The notes: a model not told the origin generated them from the letters alone. A DNA stretch of 50,935 nucleotides from Butyrivibrio proteoclasticus P6B7 (GCF_000622085.1 NZ_KK211398.1:1-50935), one strand, 5' to 3'; shown: positions 31,327-40,970, numbered from the stretch's first letter. Program-made: numbers and translations.

Positions 31327-32832
31327 ATGGAACAGGAATTGATAATTGAAGTAAAAAACATGACCAAGAACTTTGGGATCACTAAAGCGCTCAGGGGAGT
31401 CGATGTAAAGTTTTACCGCGGTCAGATCCGTGGTCTTATCGGAGAGAACGGTAGCGGTAAATCAACCATAACATCAATCCTTGCAGGTATGCAGAAGGCT
31501 ACCAGCGGCGAAGCGTTTTATAAAGGACAGCCCTGGGATCCCGACAGCATGGTAGAAGCTCAGAAGGCCGGAATCAGCATGGTACTTCAGGAAGCAAATA
31601 CAATTCCTAACTGTACGGTTGCTGAAAACATCTTCGCAGGACGCTTCGATGAATTCTCCAGGTTTGGAATAGTAAATATGAAGAAGCTCAATGCTGCGGC
31701 TCAGAAGATGCTCGATGATTTCGATATCAAACACATCAAGGCTGCTGACAGCATCAACAAATACGGCTTCGAGGACAGAAAGCTTATTGAGATCGTGAGA
31801 TGTGTTTCTGAGGATACAGAAGTTTTTGTTGTCGATGAGACAACCACAGCACTCTCTCATGAAGGAAGAAAGCTCATATACGACCTGATCCACAAGCTTA
31901 AGGACAACGGCAAGTCAGTAATCTTCATCTCCCATGATATGGAAGAGATCCTGGAGCAGTGTACAGACCTTACAGTCCTTAGAGACGGCGAGATAATCGG
32001 TCATCTTAACAGAGAAGAGATGGACATGCCCAATGCGGAACAGGTTATCAGATATATGATGGTCGGCCGTGAGATCGGAGATGCTTATTACAGAGAAGAT
32101 TACGACATTTCACATGGCGATAAGGTTGCGCTGGAACTAAAAAACGTAACACTTGGAGAGATAAAGGACTTTTCACTCCAGGTTCACGAGGGCGAGATCA
32201 TAGGATTTGGCGGACTTAGCGGCTGCGGAATGCATGAGATCGGAAGACTTGCATTCGGACTTGAAAAGCCCGAATCCGGAGAGGTCATAAGAGAAGGTAA
32301 GAAGATACACAACTGTAATGACGCCATCTCAGCAGGAATCGGATATATATCCAAGAACAGAGATACAGAGGCACTTATTCTCGAGGGTTCTATTCAGGAC
32401 AATATCACACTTCCTTCAGAGAAAGACCTGGCAAAGAAGCTGTTCATCAAACCTTCCGATGAAAAGAACTTATCGGATAAAGAGATTGATTCCTTCAGGA
32501 TCAAATGTAATGACGGTAATCAGTGGGTCAACACTTTGAGCGGTGGTAATAAACAGAAGGTTTCATTTGCAAAGTGGACTGCCAAGGGTTCTGATGTGAT
32601 CATCATGGACTGTCCTACACGAGGCGTAGATATCGGTGTTAAGCAGTTTATGTACGCTCTGATCGCAGAGATGAAGAAACAGGGCAAAGCAATAATCCTC
32701 ATCAGTGAGGAGATGGCAGAGCTCATCGGTATGGCAGACAAGATCGTGGTAATGAAAGATTTTGCCATCAGCAAAGAGTTTACAAGAAGTAAGGATCTGT
32801 CAGAGACAGATATTATCGAATACATGATCTGA
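31327..32832 (+). CDS. sugar ABC importer ATPase (RbsA/XylG/MglA type), two ATPase domains
   Basis: This 501-residue protein has two nucleotide-binding domains. Domain 1 has Walker A G-E-N-G-S-G-K-S-T and Walker B V-V-D-E-T-T, but its signature is replaced by Y-G-F-E-D-R-K. Domain 2 has a degenerate Walker A, G-L-S-G-C-G-M-H-E, an intact signature L-S-G-G-N-K-Q-K, and Walker B M-D-C-P-T in which the catalytic Glu is Cys. The ATP site formed by domain 1 and the domain 2 signature is therefore canonical, and the other is dead. The start ATG 31327 is chosen because GGAGG is at 31317-31321. It powers import through the two permeases that follow. Confidence 0.9.
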   Translation: MEQELIIEVKNMTKNFGITKALRGVDVKFYRGQIRGLIGENGSGKSTITSILAGMQKATSGEAFYKGQPWDPDSMVEAQKAGISMVLQEANTIPNCTVAENIFAGRFDEFSRFGIVNMKKLNAAAQKMLDDFDIKHIKAADSINKYGFEDRKLIEIVRCVSEDTEVFVVDETTTALSHEGRKLIYDLIHKLKDNGKSVIFISHDMEEILEQCTDLTVLRDGEIIGHLNREEMDMPNAEQVIRYMMVGREIGDAYYREDYDISHGDKVALELKNVTLGEIKDFSLQVHEGEIIGFGGLSGCGMHEIGRLAFGLEKPESGEVIREGKKIHNCNDAISAGIGYISKNRDTEALILEGSIQDNITLPSEKDLAKKLFIKPSDEKNLSDKEIDSFRIKCNDGNQWVNTLSGGNKQKVSFAKWTAKGSDVIIMDCPTRGVDIGVKQFMYALIAEMKKQGKAIILISEEMAELIGMADKIVVMKDFAISKEFTRSKDLSETDIIEYMI

Positions 32833-32847
32833 TCTAGGAGGAAAGAG

Positions 32848-33813
32848 ATGTTTTCAAAAGCGTTTTTTAAAAAGCATGTATATGATATCGCGGCGTATGC
32901 CGGTCTGGCAGCGACTTTTATCCTGTTTCTCATATTTAGTAGAGAGAACCTCTCCTACAACGTAGGAACAGTACTGCAGGCAGCATCAGCGTATGCGATC
33001 TTATCCCTGGGAGCTGTGTTCGTTTATTCCATGGGATTTATGGATGTATCAATAGGACAGCAGATAGGTGTTTACTCCATCCTGATGATACTTATCTCGA
33101 ATAAAATGGGCGGAAGCATTGCAGGAGTGGTACTTGGTTTTGTTGTTATCCTGGTCATCGCTCTGGTGTGCGGAGCCTTCAACGGAGCAGTTGCCGTATG
33201 GCTCAAGCTTCCATCAATCGTAACTTCGCTGTTCCTTATGTTCTTCTTTACAGGAGCACAGCTCCTTCTTATGGAGAGCACAGGAAATAACACAATTTCC
33301 ATTGAGGCATGCATTAAGCCCTCAAGCAGAACAGCTTATAACTGGATCATTCTGGCAGCAATTGTGTTAGTTGCACTGGTTGTTACATTCCTCTTCAACT
33401 ACACAAAGCTGGGAAAATATACAAAGGCAATCGGAGCAAATGAAGTGGTTGCAGCTCAGAGCGGAATCAACACCACCAGATGGAAGGTAATAGCATATAT
33501 GACCTTTGGTGTGTGCGTAGCAATTGCATCCTTCATCATGCTGATGAGAACCGGAACAGCCGGAAAGGGAACCGGCGGCGGATATGCAATGGACGTAATG
33601 ATCTGCCTTATCCTGGGCGGAATGCCTCTTTCGGGAGGAATGGTCTCAAAGGTAAGAAGTGCTCTGATCGGTACATTTACTTATGTGTTGCTGACAAATG
33701 ATCTGACGACAATGGGTGTAGAGCTCAATTACATCAATTTCGTCAAGGCAATCATTTTCATAATCATTATTCTTATAACATGTCGCAAGAATAATGGGGT
33801 GTTACCAAGATGA
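32848..33813 (+). CDS. sugar ABC importer permease (RbsC/XylH type)
   Basis: This 321-residue protein has eight to ten hydrophobic helices. G-Q-Q-I-G-V-Y-S-I-L-M-I-L, A-V-W-L-K-L-P-S-I-V-T-S-L and A-Q-S-G-I-N-T are the conserved features of the BPD_transp_2 family. The coupling region A-I-G-A-N-E-V-V-A-A-Q-S-G contacts the ATPase. AGGAGG at 32836-32841 is the ribosome binding site, 15 bases after the ATPase stop. It should form a heterodimer with the second permease at 35161, since both differ in sequence and sit in one operon. Confidence 0.88.
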   Translation: MFSKAFFKKHVYDIAAYAGLAATFILFLIFSRENLSYNVGTVLQAASAYAILSLGAVFVYSMGFMDVSIGQQIGVYSILMILISNKMGGSIAGVVLGFVVILVIALVCGAFNGAVAVWLKLPSIVTSLFLMFFFTGAQLLLMESTGNNTISIEACIKPSSRTAYNWIILAAIVLVALVVTFLFNYTKLGKYTKAIGANEVVAAQSGINTTRWKVIAYMTFGVCVAIASFIMLMRTGTAGKGTGGGYAMDVMICLILGGMPLSGGMVSKVRSALIGTFTYVLLTNDLTTMGVELNYINFVKAIIFIIIILITCRKNNGVLPR

Positions 33814-33859
33814 TTTTTACTGCTTTTGCAGGAAAAATACTTAATTTAAGGAGGAATTT

Positions 33860-35077
33860 ATGAAGAACGCAGTAAAGAAGTTTTTAGCAATGATGCTTGC
33901 AGGCGTAATGTCAGTTTCACTTATGGCTTGCGGATCAAGCGGAAGTGGAGCAGCTAGCACAGAGGGTGCTGCATCAAGTGAAAAGGCAGGCAAGAACTGC
34001 ACAATCGGTGTAGCTTTCTATCAGGACAGTGGTCTTGCAACAGAGGCAACAAAGGCTTATCTCGACAACATGGCAGATACATTAAACTGCAAATTTAAGT
34101 ACACAGTATTATCTCAGACTGACGAAGGTGTAAACCTTACAAAGATCCAGGAGCTCATCGCTTCAGGAGTTGACGGAATCATCTGCACAATGGATTCCGG
34201 TACAGCAGCTATCGTACAGGAGTGCGAGGCAGCTAACGTATATATCGGCGGATACCTTTGCGACTACGATATTTCTTACACACAGGCTTATGATGCTGTA
34301 TTTAAGAACGATCATTTCGTAGGAACAGTAATCGATGGTTATGCTCCTGATAACGTAGTAGTAGGACAGCAGATGTTTGACAGCCTTCTTGAGTACAACG
34401 AGAGAAACGCAGATGCTCCTATAACACACGTTTCACTGGCTATCTTCCCTGTATGGGCTTTCCCTGCGCAGACACTTGGAGCTCAGCAGTTCATCGCAGC
34501 TGTTGACGAGTACAACAAGACAGCTGACGTTCAGATCACATGCGATCCTTTGAATGAGGAGACAGACGTTTTAGCATTCTCACCTATGGACAGCACATAC
34601 TTTGCTAAACACGAAGGTATTCAGGCAATCATGAGCTTCGCAGCAGGTACAGGTTTCGTATATCCTGTAATGGTTCAGACAGGCAACGACAAGAACATCA
34701 AGCTCTTCACAACAGGTTTTGACGGTGGTGAGGAGAAGAACTTTGGTTCAGCAGGAGCACAGACATATCAGCAGAACTGTGTAACAGCTGTTGAGACTAT
34801 CACATATCCACTTGTACTTCTCTTAAACAAGATCAACGGCGTAGAGTTTAAGGACCAGCCTGAAGATGCAGAGAGAGTAAGCTGCGATCAGTTCATCATG
34901 AACAGTGATGAGGATATGGCAGCATTCCAGAAGAATATTTACTTCACAGCAAATGCTTCTGATGCCCTCTTCACACCTGAAGAAGTACTCAACATGACAG
35001 CTTATGCTAATCCTGATGCTACTTACGAGCAGCTCAAGAAATCTATTTCAACACTTACAGTTGATTCACTTAAGTAA
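33860..35077 (+). CDS. sugar-binding lipoprotein of the ABC importer
   Basis: This 405-residue protein begins with a lipoprotein signal ending S-L-M-A-C at residues 20-24, followed by a Ser/Gly/Ala-rich linker. The periplasmic-binding-protein type 1 fold begins I-G-V-A-F-Y-Q-D and contains I-A-S-G-V-D-G-I-I-C (about 97-106), as in RbsB-like proteins. It would capture the sugar outside the cell. Codon use is strongly biased to preferred codons, suggesting high expression. AGGAGG at 33850-33855 is the ribosome binding site. Its position between the two permeases is unusual but fits a single importer. Confidence 0.88.
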   Translation: MKNAVKKFLAMMLAGVMSVSLMACGSSGSGAASTEGAASSEKAGKNCTIGVAFYQDSGLATEATKAYLDNMADTLNCKFKYTVLSQTDEGVNLTKIQELIASGVDGIICTMDSGTAAIVQECEAANVYIGGYLCDYDISYTQAYDAVFKNDHFVGTVIDGYAPDNVVVGQQMFDSLLEYNERNADAPITHVSLAIFPVWAFPAQTLGAQQFIAAVDEYNKTADVQITCDPLNEETDVLAFSPMDSTYFAKHEGIQAIMSFAAGTGFVYPVMVQTGNDKNIKLFTTGFDGGEEKNFGSAGAQTYQQNCVTAVETITYPLVLLLNKINGVEFKDQPEDAERVSCDQFIMNSDEDMAAFQKNIYFTANASDALFTPEEVLNMTAYANPDATYEQLKKSISTLTVDSLK

Positions 35078-35160
35078 TTAAAAGAAATACTAATGAAATG
35101 GTAATGATGTGGGGGATATTTATTATCCCCCAGGCATCATCCTGGTAATGAGGAAACGAT

Positions 35161-36174
35161 ATGAATACAAATAAAGGCTTAGAGATATTCAAAAAAATAG
35201 GGTTATCTGTCATTTTTCCATTATTGATGTTTGTGGTGATGCTGATCATTACCGGTACTAATGAAAAATGTTATGTCAATGGAAAGCTGATCTTCCTGTC
35301 GGGAGATATGGTGCAGCAGGTATTTCTTAATGCTTCCATGACAATCTGCGTGGCTCTGGCAATATGGATCCAGCTCAAAAACGGAAGATTTGATTTCTCC
35401 GGAGGAGCAACCATGATCCTTACAGCAATTGTTGCAGGACACATTGGTTATGACACCAGAAACCCATGGCTTGCGCTTATTATTGCAGTAGTACTGGCAG
35501 TTGTCTTAAGCATGTTCACAGCAACCGTGTACATCTTAGGTCGCATTCCGATCATCATCTGTACGATCGGTATGACTCTTTTCTATGAGTCACTTACATA
35601 CCTTGTATTTGGTGGACAGGGTATCAGAGTATTTTACTCCACCGTGGAGACATCAGTATTCGGAAGACTTCCCGGAATCTTCCTTCCTGCAGGACTCGCA
35701 ATACTTGCATTTGTGGTATTTACCTACTTTACCGCAGCCGGAAGAAAGGGAAAGATCTTATCAAACAACCAGAGAGCCGGTGTAAACATCGGTATCAATG
35801 AGAAAAAGAATGTATTCACAACATACATTTTTTCAGGAATGATCCTTGGATTTGCAGCAATCATCTATGTATCACAGAATGAAGTTGGTCCTCAGTCAGG
35901 ACTTGCCACATCAGGAATCATGTTCTCTTACATCGTTCCTGTATTTATGGGAACCTTCATTGGACTAGCAAGCTGTGACGTTGTTGGTATCGCGATCGCT
36001 GCAATCGGTATGGAAATCATGAACTACGGACTCAACTGTCTGAACCTTGGAGCAGGCGGATGGCAACAGATCATCCTCGGAATCTTCGTACTTGGATTCT
36101 ACTCATTCTCAGCTCAGACAGATAAGATACAGGCATTATTTGCCAGAATGAAAGCCGGAAAGGCAAAAGCATAA
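35161..36174 (+). CDS. second sugar ABC importer permease
   Basis: This 337-residue protein has about nine to ten helices of the same BPD_transp_2 family as the gene at 32848. It has F-D-F-S-G-G-A-T-M-I-L-T-A-I-V-A and N-Q-R-A-G-V-N-I-G-I-N, the coupling region. The start ATG 35161 is preceded by GAGGAAACG. Presence of two different permeases in one operon implies a heterodimeric channel. The GH3 gene follows 13 bases after the stop, linking import to hydrolysis. Confidence 0.87.
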   Translation: MNTNKGLEIFKKIGLSVIFPLLMFVVMLIITGTNEKCYVNGKLIFLSGDMVQQVFLNASMTICVALAIWIQLKNGRFDFSGGATMILTAIVAGHIGYDTRNPWLALIIAVVLAVVLSMFTATVYILGRIPIIICTIGMTLFYESLTYLVFGGQGIRVFYSTVETSVFGRLPGIFLPAGLAILAFVVFTYFTAAGRKGKILSNNQRAGVNIGINEKKNVFTTYIFSGMILGFAAIIYVSQNEVGPQSGLATSGIMFSYIVPVFMGTFIGLASCDVVGIAIAAIGMEIMNYGLNCLNLGAGGWQQIILGIFVLGFYSFSAQTDKIQALFARMKAGKAKA

Positions 36175-36187
36175 AGAGGTTATTTCA

Positions 36188-37885
36188 ATGGATTTAAAGG
36201 CAAAGCCATTTTATTTATCAGATGAAGATATTAAGTGGGTTGAAGAGACCAAGGCTTCTCTTACATTAGATGAAAAGCTCGGACAGCTCTTTTTCCCAAT
36301 CGGATATTCCCCAAATGAGCAGTATCTGCAGTATGAGATACTCTCCAAGAATCCCGGCGGACTTATGTTCAGAACCGGCAAAACTGAAGAGCTATTTGAT
36401 GCATATTCATATCTTCAGACAAACAGCAAGGTTCCGATGCTTCTTGCAGCAAATCTTGAGGCAGGCGGAGACGGAATCGTACTCGAGGGAACATCATTCG
36501 GAAAGCAGATGCAGGTTGCAGCAACAGGTGACCCCGAGCAGGCATACAGACTTGCAAAGGTTAGCTGCAGCGAAGGACAGGCAGTAGGGTGTAACTACGC
36601 ATTCGCTCCTGTAGTGGATATCGATTATAACTATCACAGCCCCATAACAAATGTCAGAACCTATGGCTCTGACCCGGAGAAGGTCAAGAAATTCGGACTT
36701 GAGTATATGAGAGGGGCAAAAGAGTGCGGCTCAGCAGTAGCCATCAAGCACTTTCCCGGAGACGGCGTAGATGAAGTTGATCAGCATATATTAACCAGCG
36801 TAAACAGTCTCAGTTGTGAGGAGTGGGATGCGACATACGGCGACGTATACAAAACCCTTATCGACGAAGGCGCTCTGTCAGTAATGGTTGGGCATATCGC
36901 GCTTCCTTCTTATCAGAAGAAATTTAACCCGGGCCTCCCCAAGAAGCTTATACCGGCTTCACTCTCCCCTGAGCTTTTACAGAATCTACTCAGAGATCAG
37001 CTTGGATTTAACGGAATGATAATCACGGATGCTACCCCTATGGTTGGCTTCCTCTGCGCAATGGATAGAGAAAAATCAGTTCCGTACTGCATTGAAGCAG
37101 GTTGTGACATGATCCTTTTCAACAAGGATTATGACGAAGACATTCAGTTTATGAAGAAGGGCTACGAGGAGGGAATTCTCTCTGAGAAACGTTTGGATGA
37201 AGCACTTACGCGTATTCTTGCCATGAAGGCAGCGCTGAGGCTCCATGAGAAAAGAGCTAATGGAACTCTTGTACCTGACAAAAAGAATCTGCCTGTTATC
37301 GGCAGCGATGAGCACGTTGCCTGGGCAAAAGAGTGTGCTGATAAGTCGGTGACACTGGTAAAGGATACACAAGCTCTTTTACCTATATCTCCTAAAAAGC
37401 ACAAGAGAGTACTGTATGAGATCATGGGCGGATGCGCTTCCGAGAAGAGAGTAGAAGAGACCTTCGTAAAGCTCATGGAAGCTGAAGGCTTTGAGATGAT
37501 CCCCTATGTAAAAGAGGAATTTGATTTCAACAAGCCTATCAAGTTTGAGTCAGTTACCGAGTTCAGGAACAAGTATGACCTTGTTATCTATCTCGGAAAT
37601 GTGGAGAATGCTTCAAATAAGACCACAGCAAGACTTAACTGGCACACAATCTTCGGAGCAGGCAACAATATTCCGTGGTTTGTGGAGGTTGTTCCAACAA
37701 TGTTTATTTCACTGCAGATTCCGTATCATCTTCTGGATGTGCCTATGATCAAAACATATATCAACGCATATTCAAACCATGATTACGTGATCGAGTCAGT
37801 GGTAGAAAAGATCCTTGGCAGAAGCGAATTTAAGGGTGTAAGTCCTGTGGATCCGTTCTGCGGAAAAGAGTACCTGGCATATTAA
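36188..37885 (+). CDS. GH3 family glycosidase, NagZ-like
   Basis: This 565-residue cytoplasmic enzyme has K-H-F-P-G-D-G-V-D-E-V-D-Q-H (residues 187-200), which corresponds to the NagZ-type flexible loop with the Asp-His acid/base pair. The nucleophile D281 is in I-I-T-D-A. NagZ-type members remove beta-N-acetylhexosamine or beta-glucose; phosphorylase activity is also known in the group. Residues from about 380 on form a C-terminal alpha/beta domain. No signal peptide is present. It lies 13 bases after the second permease, so its substrate is probably what the importer brings in. Confidence 0.85.
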   Translation: MDLKAKPFYLSDEDIKWVEETKASLTLDEKLGQLFFPIGYSPNEQYLQYEILSKNPGGLMFRTGKTEELFDAYSYLQTNSKVPMLLAANLEAGGDGIVLEGTSFGKQMQVAATGDPEQAYRLAKVSCSEGQAVGCNYAFAPVVDIDYNYHSPITNVRTYGSDPEKVKKFGLEYMRGAKECGSAVAIKHFPGDGVDEVDQHILTSVNSLSCEEWDATYGDVYKTLIDEGALSVMVGHIALPSYQKKFNPGLPKKLIPASLSPELLQNLLRDQLGFNGMIITDATPMVGFLCAMDREKSVPYCIEAGCDMILFNKDYDEDIQFMKKGYEEGILSEKRLDEALTRILAMKAALRLHEKRANGTLVPDKKNLPVIGSDEHVAWAKECADKSVTLVKDTQALLPISPKKHKRVLYEIMGGCASEKRVEETFVKLMEAEGFEMIPYVKEEFDFNKPIKFESVTEFRNKYDLVIYLGNVENASNKTTARLNWHTIFGAGNNIPWFVEVVPTMFISLQIPYHLLDVPMIKTYINAYSNHDYVIESVVEKILGRSEFKGVSPVDPFCGKEYLAY

Positions 37886-37903
37886 CTTTGGAGGTAGACA
37901 AAT

Positions 37904-38137
37904 ATGGTAATCGACAAATTATCGGATTTTGAAGGCTTTTTAGAGGTGGTAGAACAGTGTAAGGGAGAGGTTGAACTTGTCACACCTGAGGGCGACAGAC
38001 TTAATCTTAAGTCCAAGCTTTGCCAGATCATAGCATTATCCAGCGTATTCCCTCAGATTGCTGAGATCCCCAATGTTGAAGTGTTCGCGCATCAGCCTGA
38101 GGATATGGAGAGGATCGCAAAATTCTTATTTAAGTAA
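37904..38137 (+). CDS. small HPr-like protein without the active-site His
   Basis: This 77-residue protein starts M-V-I-D-K-L-S-D-F-E after GGAGG at 37891-37895. The order of secondary structure and the segment E-V-E-L-V-T-P-E-G-D-R-L-N-L-K-S-K-L match the HPr fold (beta-alpha-beta-beta-alpha-beta-alpha). The K-S pair sits where HPr has its regulatory Ser46. The N-terminal part has no His, so it cannot take part in PTS phosphotransfer at His15. This resembles Crh, which also lacks that His. It lies between the GH3 and GH78 genes of a non-PTS locus. A role as a regulator is possible but unproven. Confidence 0.5.
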   Translation: MVIDKLSDFEGFLEVVEQCKGEVELVTPEGDRLNLKSKLCQIIALSSVFPQIAEIPNVEVFAHQPEDMERIAKFLFK

Positions 38138-38143
38138 TTTGTA

Positions 38144-38185
38144 GCCTGGATATGAGAAATTCATGTCCGGGCTAATTCTCATATT
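38144..38185 (+). other. overlapping alternative hairpins before GH78
   Basis: GCCTGGATATGA (38144-38155) can pair with TCATGTCCGGGC (38161-38172), with two G-U pairs. Alternatively ATATGAGAA (38150-38158) can pair with TTCTCATAT (38177-38185). The two folds exclude each other. This could be a weak internal terminator or an attenuator setting expression of the downstream GH78, GH43 and mutase genes. Confidence 0.5.
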
Positions 38186-38204
38186 TGATAAAGGGAAAAC
38201 TAGT

Positions 38205-40970
38205 ATGAAAATCGTTGATGTAAAGATAAATGGAATTGAAAATCCGATAGGGTTCTCCTACCCGAAGATAAAGTGCAGCTGGAAGGTGGCCGAGACAACA
38301 GGCAAATACCAGGTGCGCTCTAAGATCGTTGTGAGCGAAAGAGAGGATTTCTCAGAGATTCTCTGGAGTAAGGAAGACCACGATCTTGACTGGATCGGAG
38401 AGAATATTGATATAGATTTAAAGCCAAGAACCAGGTATTACTTCTATGTTGAGGTTACTGACGATGAGAATAATACTGCCAAGAGCGATGTATGCTTTTT
38501 TGAAACGGGCAAGATGACTGAGAAGTGGAAGGCTAAGTTCATCGGAACGAATGAGGAACCTTCTTTCCATCCATGTTTTGTAAGAGAATTTTCCCTTGAT
38601 GGGGTAAAAGAGATTGCTAATGGCCGTATTTACGTGACAGGACTTGGTCTGTACGAGGCTTATTTAAACGGCGTTAAGATCGGCGACGACTACCTTGCAC
38701 CATTCTGTAATGACTATAACAAGGGCATTCAGTATCAGACCTACGATATCACGGACCTTCTGAAGGCTGATAACAAGCTCTCTATCATCTGCGGAAACGG
38801 CTGGTATAAAGGCCGTCTTGGCTATGATGGCGATGTTTCATACTATGGCAATAAATTTGGCGTCATTGCGGAAGTTTATGTAAATGGCAAGCTCACTGTC
38901 ATGACAGACGAGAGTTTCAAATATTGCGGAAGCGATATTGTTTCCAGCGATATCTACGACGGTGAGGAGTATAACCGCCTATATTGGAAGGACAAGAAGA
39001 ACGAGTGCAAGCCTGTGACTGTATGGAAGGACAACAAAGATACAGTGGCAAGGCTTGTAGAGAGATACAGTCTGCCTGTTGTGGTAAAAGAGACTCTTCC
39101 TGTAAAAGAGATCATTGATACCCCTGCAGGTGAGAAGGTGCTGGATTTTGGCCAGAATTTCACGGGATATGTATCCTTTAAATCAAAGCTTCCAAGCGGA
39201 ACCAGGGTTGTTCTTGATTTTGGTGAAGTCCTTCAGGAGGGCAATTTCTACAATGCCAACTACAGATCTGCCAAGGCACAGTTCACCTATGTTTCAGATG
39301 GTTCAGATGAGGATGTTCGCCCTCACTTTACTTATTATGGATTCAGATATGTGAGAGTAACAGGCTGGGAAGGTGAGCTGAGCGCAGAAGATTTCACCGG
39401 AAACGTAGTCTATTCAGATCTTGAAACCACAGTGTCTTTAGATACTTCAGATGCCAAGCTGAACAGACTTGCAAGCAATTGCTTGTGGGGACAGAAGTCC
39501 AACTTCCTTGATATGCCAACAGACTGTCCTCAGAGAGATGAACGTCTTGGATGGACCGGTGATGCACAGGTTTTTGCACCTACTGCATGCTTTAACATGG
39601 ACACAAGGGCTTTCTATAGAAAGTTCTTATACGATCTTCATCTGGATCAGATGGATCACGATGGAATTGTTGCAAACTTTATTCCAAATATCAGCAAGGC
39701 TCCAGGCGGAAGCAGCGTATGGGGCGATGTTGCCACATTCCTGCCAATGGCTCTGTATGAGTACTACGGAGATGAGGATGAGCTTAGGGCCAACTATCCT
39801 CTGATGAAGGACTGGGTAGATCATGTCATTCATGAGGACGAAGAGCACGGTGATACCGGCCTTTGGAACTTTGGCTTCCACTTCGGAGACTGGCTTGCTC
39901 AGGACGGAATCAGCCCTCAGAGTATGAAGGGCGGCACAGATGACTATTTTGTAGCATCCGTCTACTACTATGAATCACTGATAAAGGCAGGAAGTGCAGC
40001 CAGAATCCTTGGCTATGTCGATGACAGCATAAGATATGCTAAGCGCGCAGAGAAGGTAAATACCGCTATCTTAAACGAGTATTTCTCACCCAGTGGAAGG
40101 CTTGCCATCGATACACAGACAGCGTACCTTATCTGCCTCAAATACAAGATATTTATCAGCAAAGACAAGATTATTGACGGCCTTAAACTCAGGCTCAAAA
40201 AGGACTGCTACAAGATTAAAGGCGGCTTTGTAGGAGCCACTATGATGTGTCAGGTGCTTGCTGAGAACGGTATGGAGGATATTGCCTACTACATCCTGTT
40301 CCAGGAAGGCTTCCCCGGATGGATGCACTGCATCAACCTCGGAGCGACAACGATCTGGGAGAGATGGAACTCAATCCTTGATGACGGAACCATCAGCGGA
40401 ACCAATATGAATTCGCTCAACCACTACTCTTATGGCTCTGTAATGGAATATGTTTACCGTTTTATCGCCGGAATCCAGCCTAATTCCGCAGGATTTAAGA
40501 GCGCATATATTGCTCCTCAGCTCAGTTCCAAGCTTCAGTATGTGAACTTTGAGTACAACTCTGTAAGCGGTAAGTATTCATCCTGCTGGAAGATAAACGA
40601 TGACGGCACGATCACTGTAAGATCCGAAGTTCCTTTCGGATGTTCTGCGGTTTACAGACTGCCCGGAACAAACGGCGAGGAGATACAGCTGGAGGCAGGA
40701 GTGTTTGAAAAGACCTATAAGCCCGCCAGAGATTACAGGCTCATGTATACCATGGACACAAGGCTTGAGGAATTTGCCGAGGATAAAAGAGCTCTCGACA
40801 TAATAAAAGCTGATCTTCCCCTTGCATATAAGCTTATAGAAAGCAAGGACGTAGAGAGCCTTGGACTTACATTAAATGAGCTGCAGACCATGTTCTTTAT
40901 GGGCTTTAACCCGCCAATGGTAATGGCAGCGGCAGAGAAACTGCTTGCACTTAAAAAGGAGTGGAAATAA
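38205..40970 (+). CDS. GH78 family alpha-L-rhamnosidase
   Basis: This 921-residue protein from ATG 38205 (AAAGGG a few bases upstream) begins with I-N-G-I-E-N-P-I-G-F, the usual GH78 N-terminus. Earlier ATG 38163 adds residues unlike the family. Beta domains come first, then the (alpha/alpha)6 barrel with C-P-Q-R-D-E-R-L-G-W-T-G-D (about residues 442-454), where the Glu of R-D-E-R-L-G-W is the general acid. No signal peptide is present, so it acts on imported rhamnosides. The last 75 residues form a helical module like the tail of the GH2 enzyme at 24913. The stop overlaps the GH43 start by one base (TAATG). Confidence 0.9.
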   Translation: MKIVDVKINGIENPIGFSYPKIKCSWKVAETTGKYQVRSKIVVSEREDFSEILWSKEDHDLDWIGENIDIDLKPRTRYYFYVEVTDDENNTAKSDVCFFETGKMTEKWKAKFIGTNEEPSFHPCFVREFSLDGVKEIANGRIYVTGLGLYEAYLNGVKIGDDYLAPFCNDYNKGIQYQTYDITDLLKADNKLSIICGNGWYKGRLGYDGDVSYYGNKFGVIAEVYVNGKLTVMTDESFKYCGSDIVSSDIYDGEEYNRLYWKDKKNECKPVTVWKDNKDTVARLVERYSLPVVVKETLPVKEIIDTPAGEKVLDFGQNFTGYVSFKSKLPSGTRVVLDFGEVLQEGNFYNANYRSAKAQFTYVSDGSDEDVRPHFTYYGFRYVRVTGWEGELSAEDFTGNVVYSDLETTVSLDTSDAKLNRLASNCLWGQKSNFLDMPTDCPQRDERLGWTGDAQVFAPTACFNMDTRAFYRKFLYDLHLDQMDHDGIVANFIPNISKAPGGSSVWGDVATFLPMALYEYYGDEDELRANYPLMKDWVDHVIHEDEEHGDTGLWNFGFHFGDWLAQDGISPQSMKGGTDDYFVASVYYYESLIKAGSAARILGYVDDSIRYAKRAEKVNTAILNEYFSPSGRLAIDTQTAYLICLKYKIFISKDKIIDGLKLRLKKDCYKIKGGFVGATMMCQVLAENGMEDIAYYILFQEGFPGWMHCINLGATTIWERWNSILDDGTISGTNMNSLNHYSYGSVMEYVYRFIAGIQPNSAGFKSAYIAPQLSSKLQYVNFEYNSVSGKYSSCWKINDDGTITVRSEVPFGCSAVYRLPGTNGEEIQLEAGVFEKTYKPARDYRLMYTMDTRLEEFAEDKRALDIIKADLPLAYKLIESKDVESLGLTLNELQTMFFMGFNPPMVMAAAEKLLALKKEWK

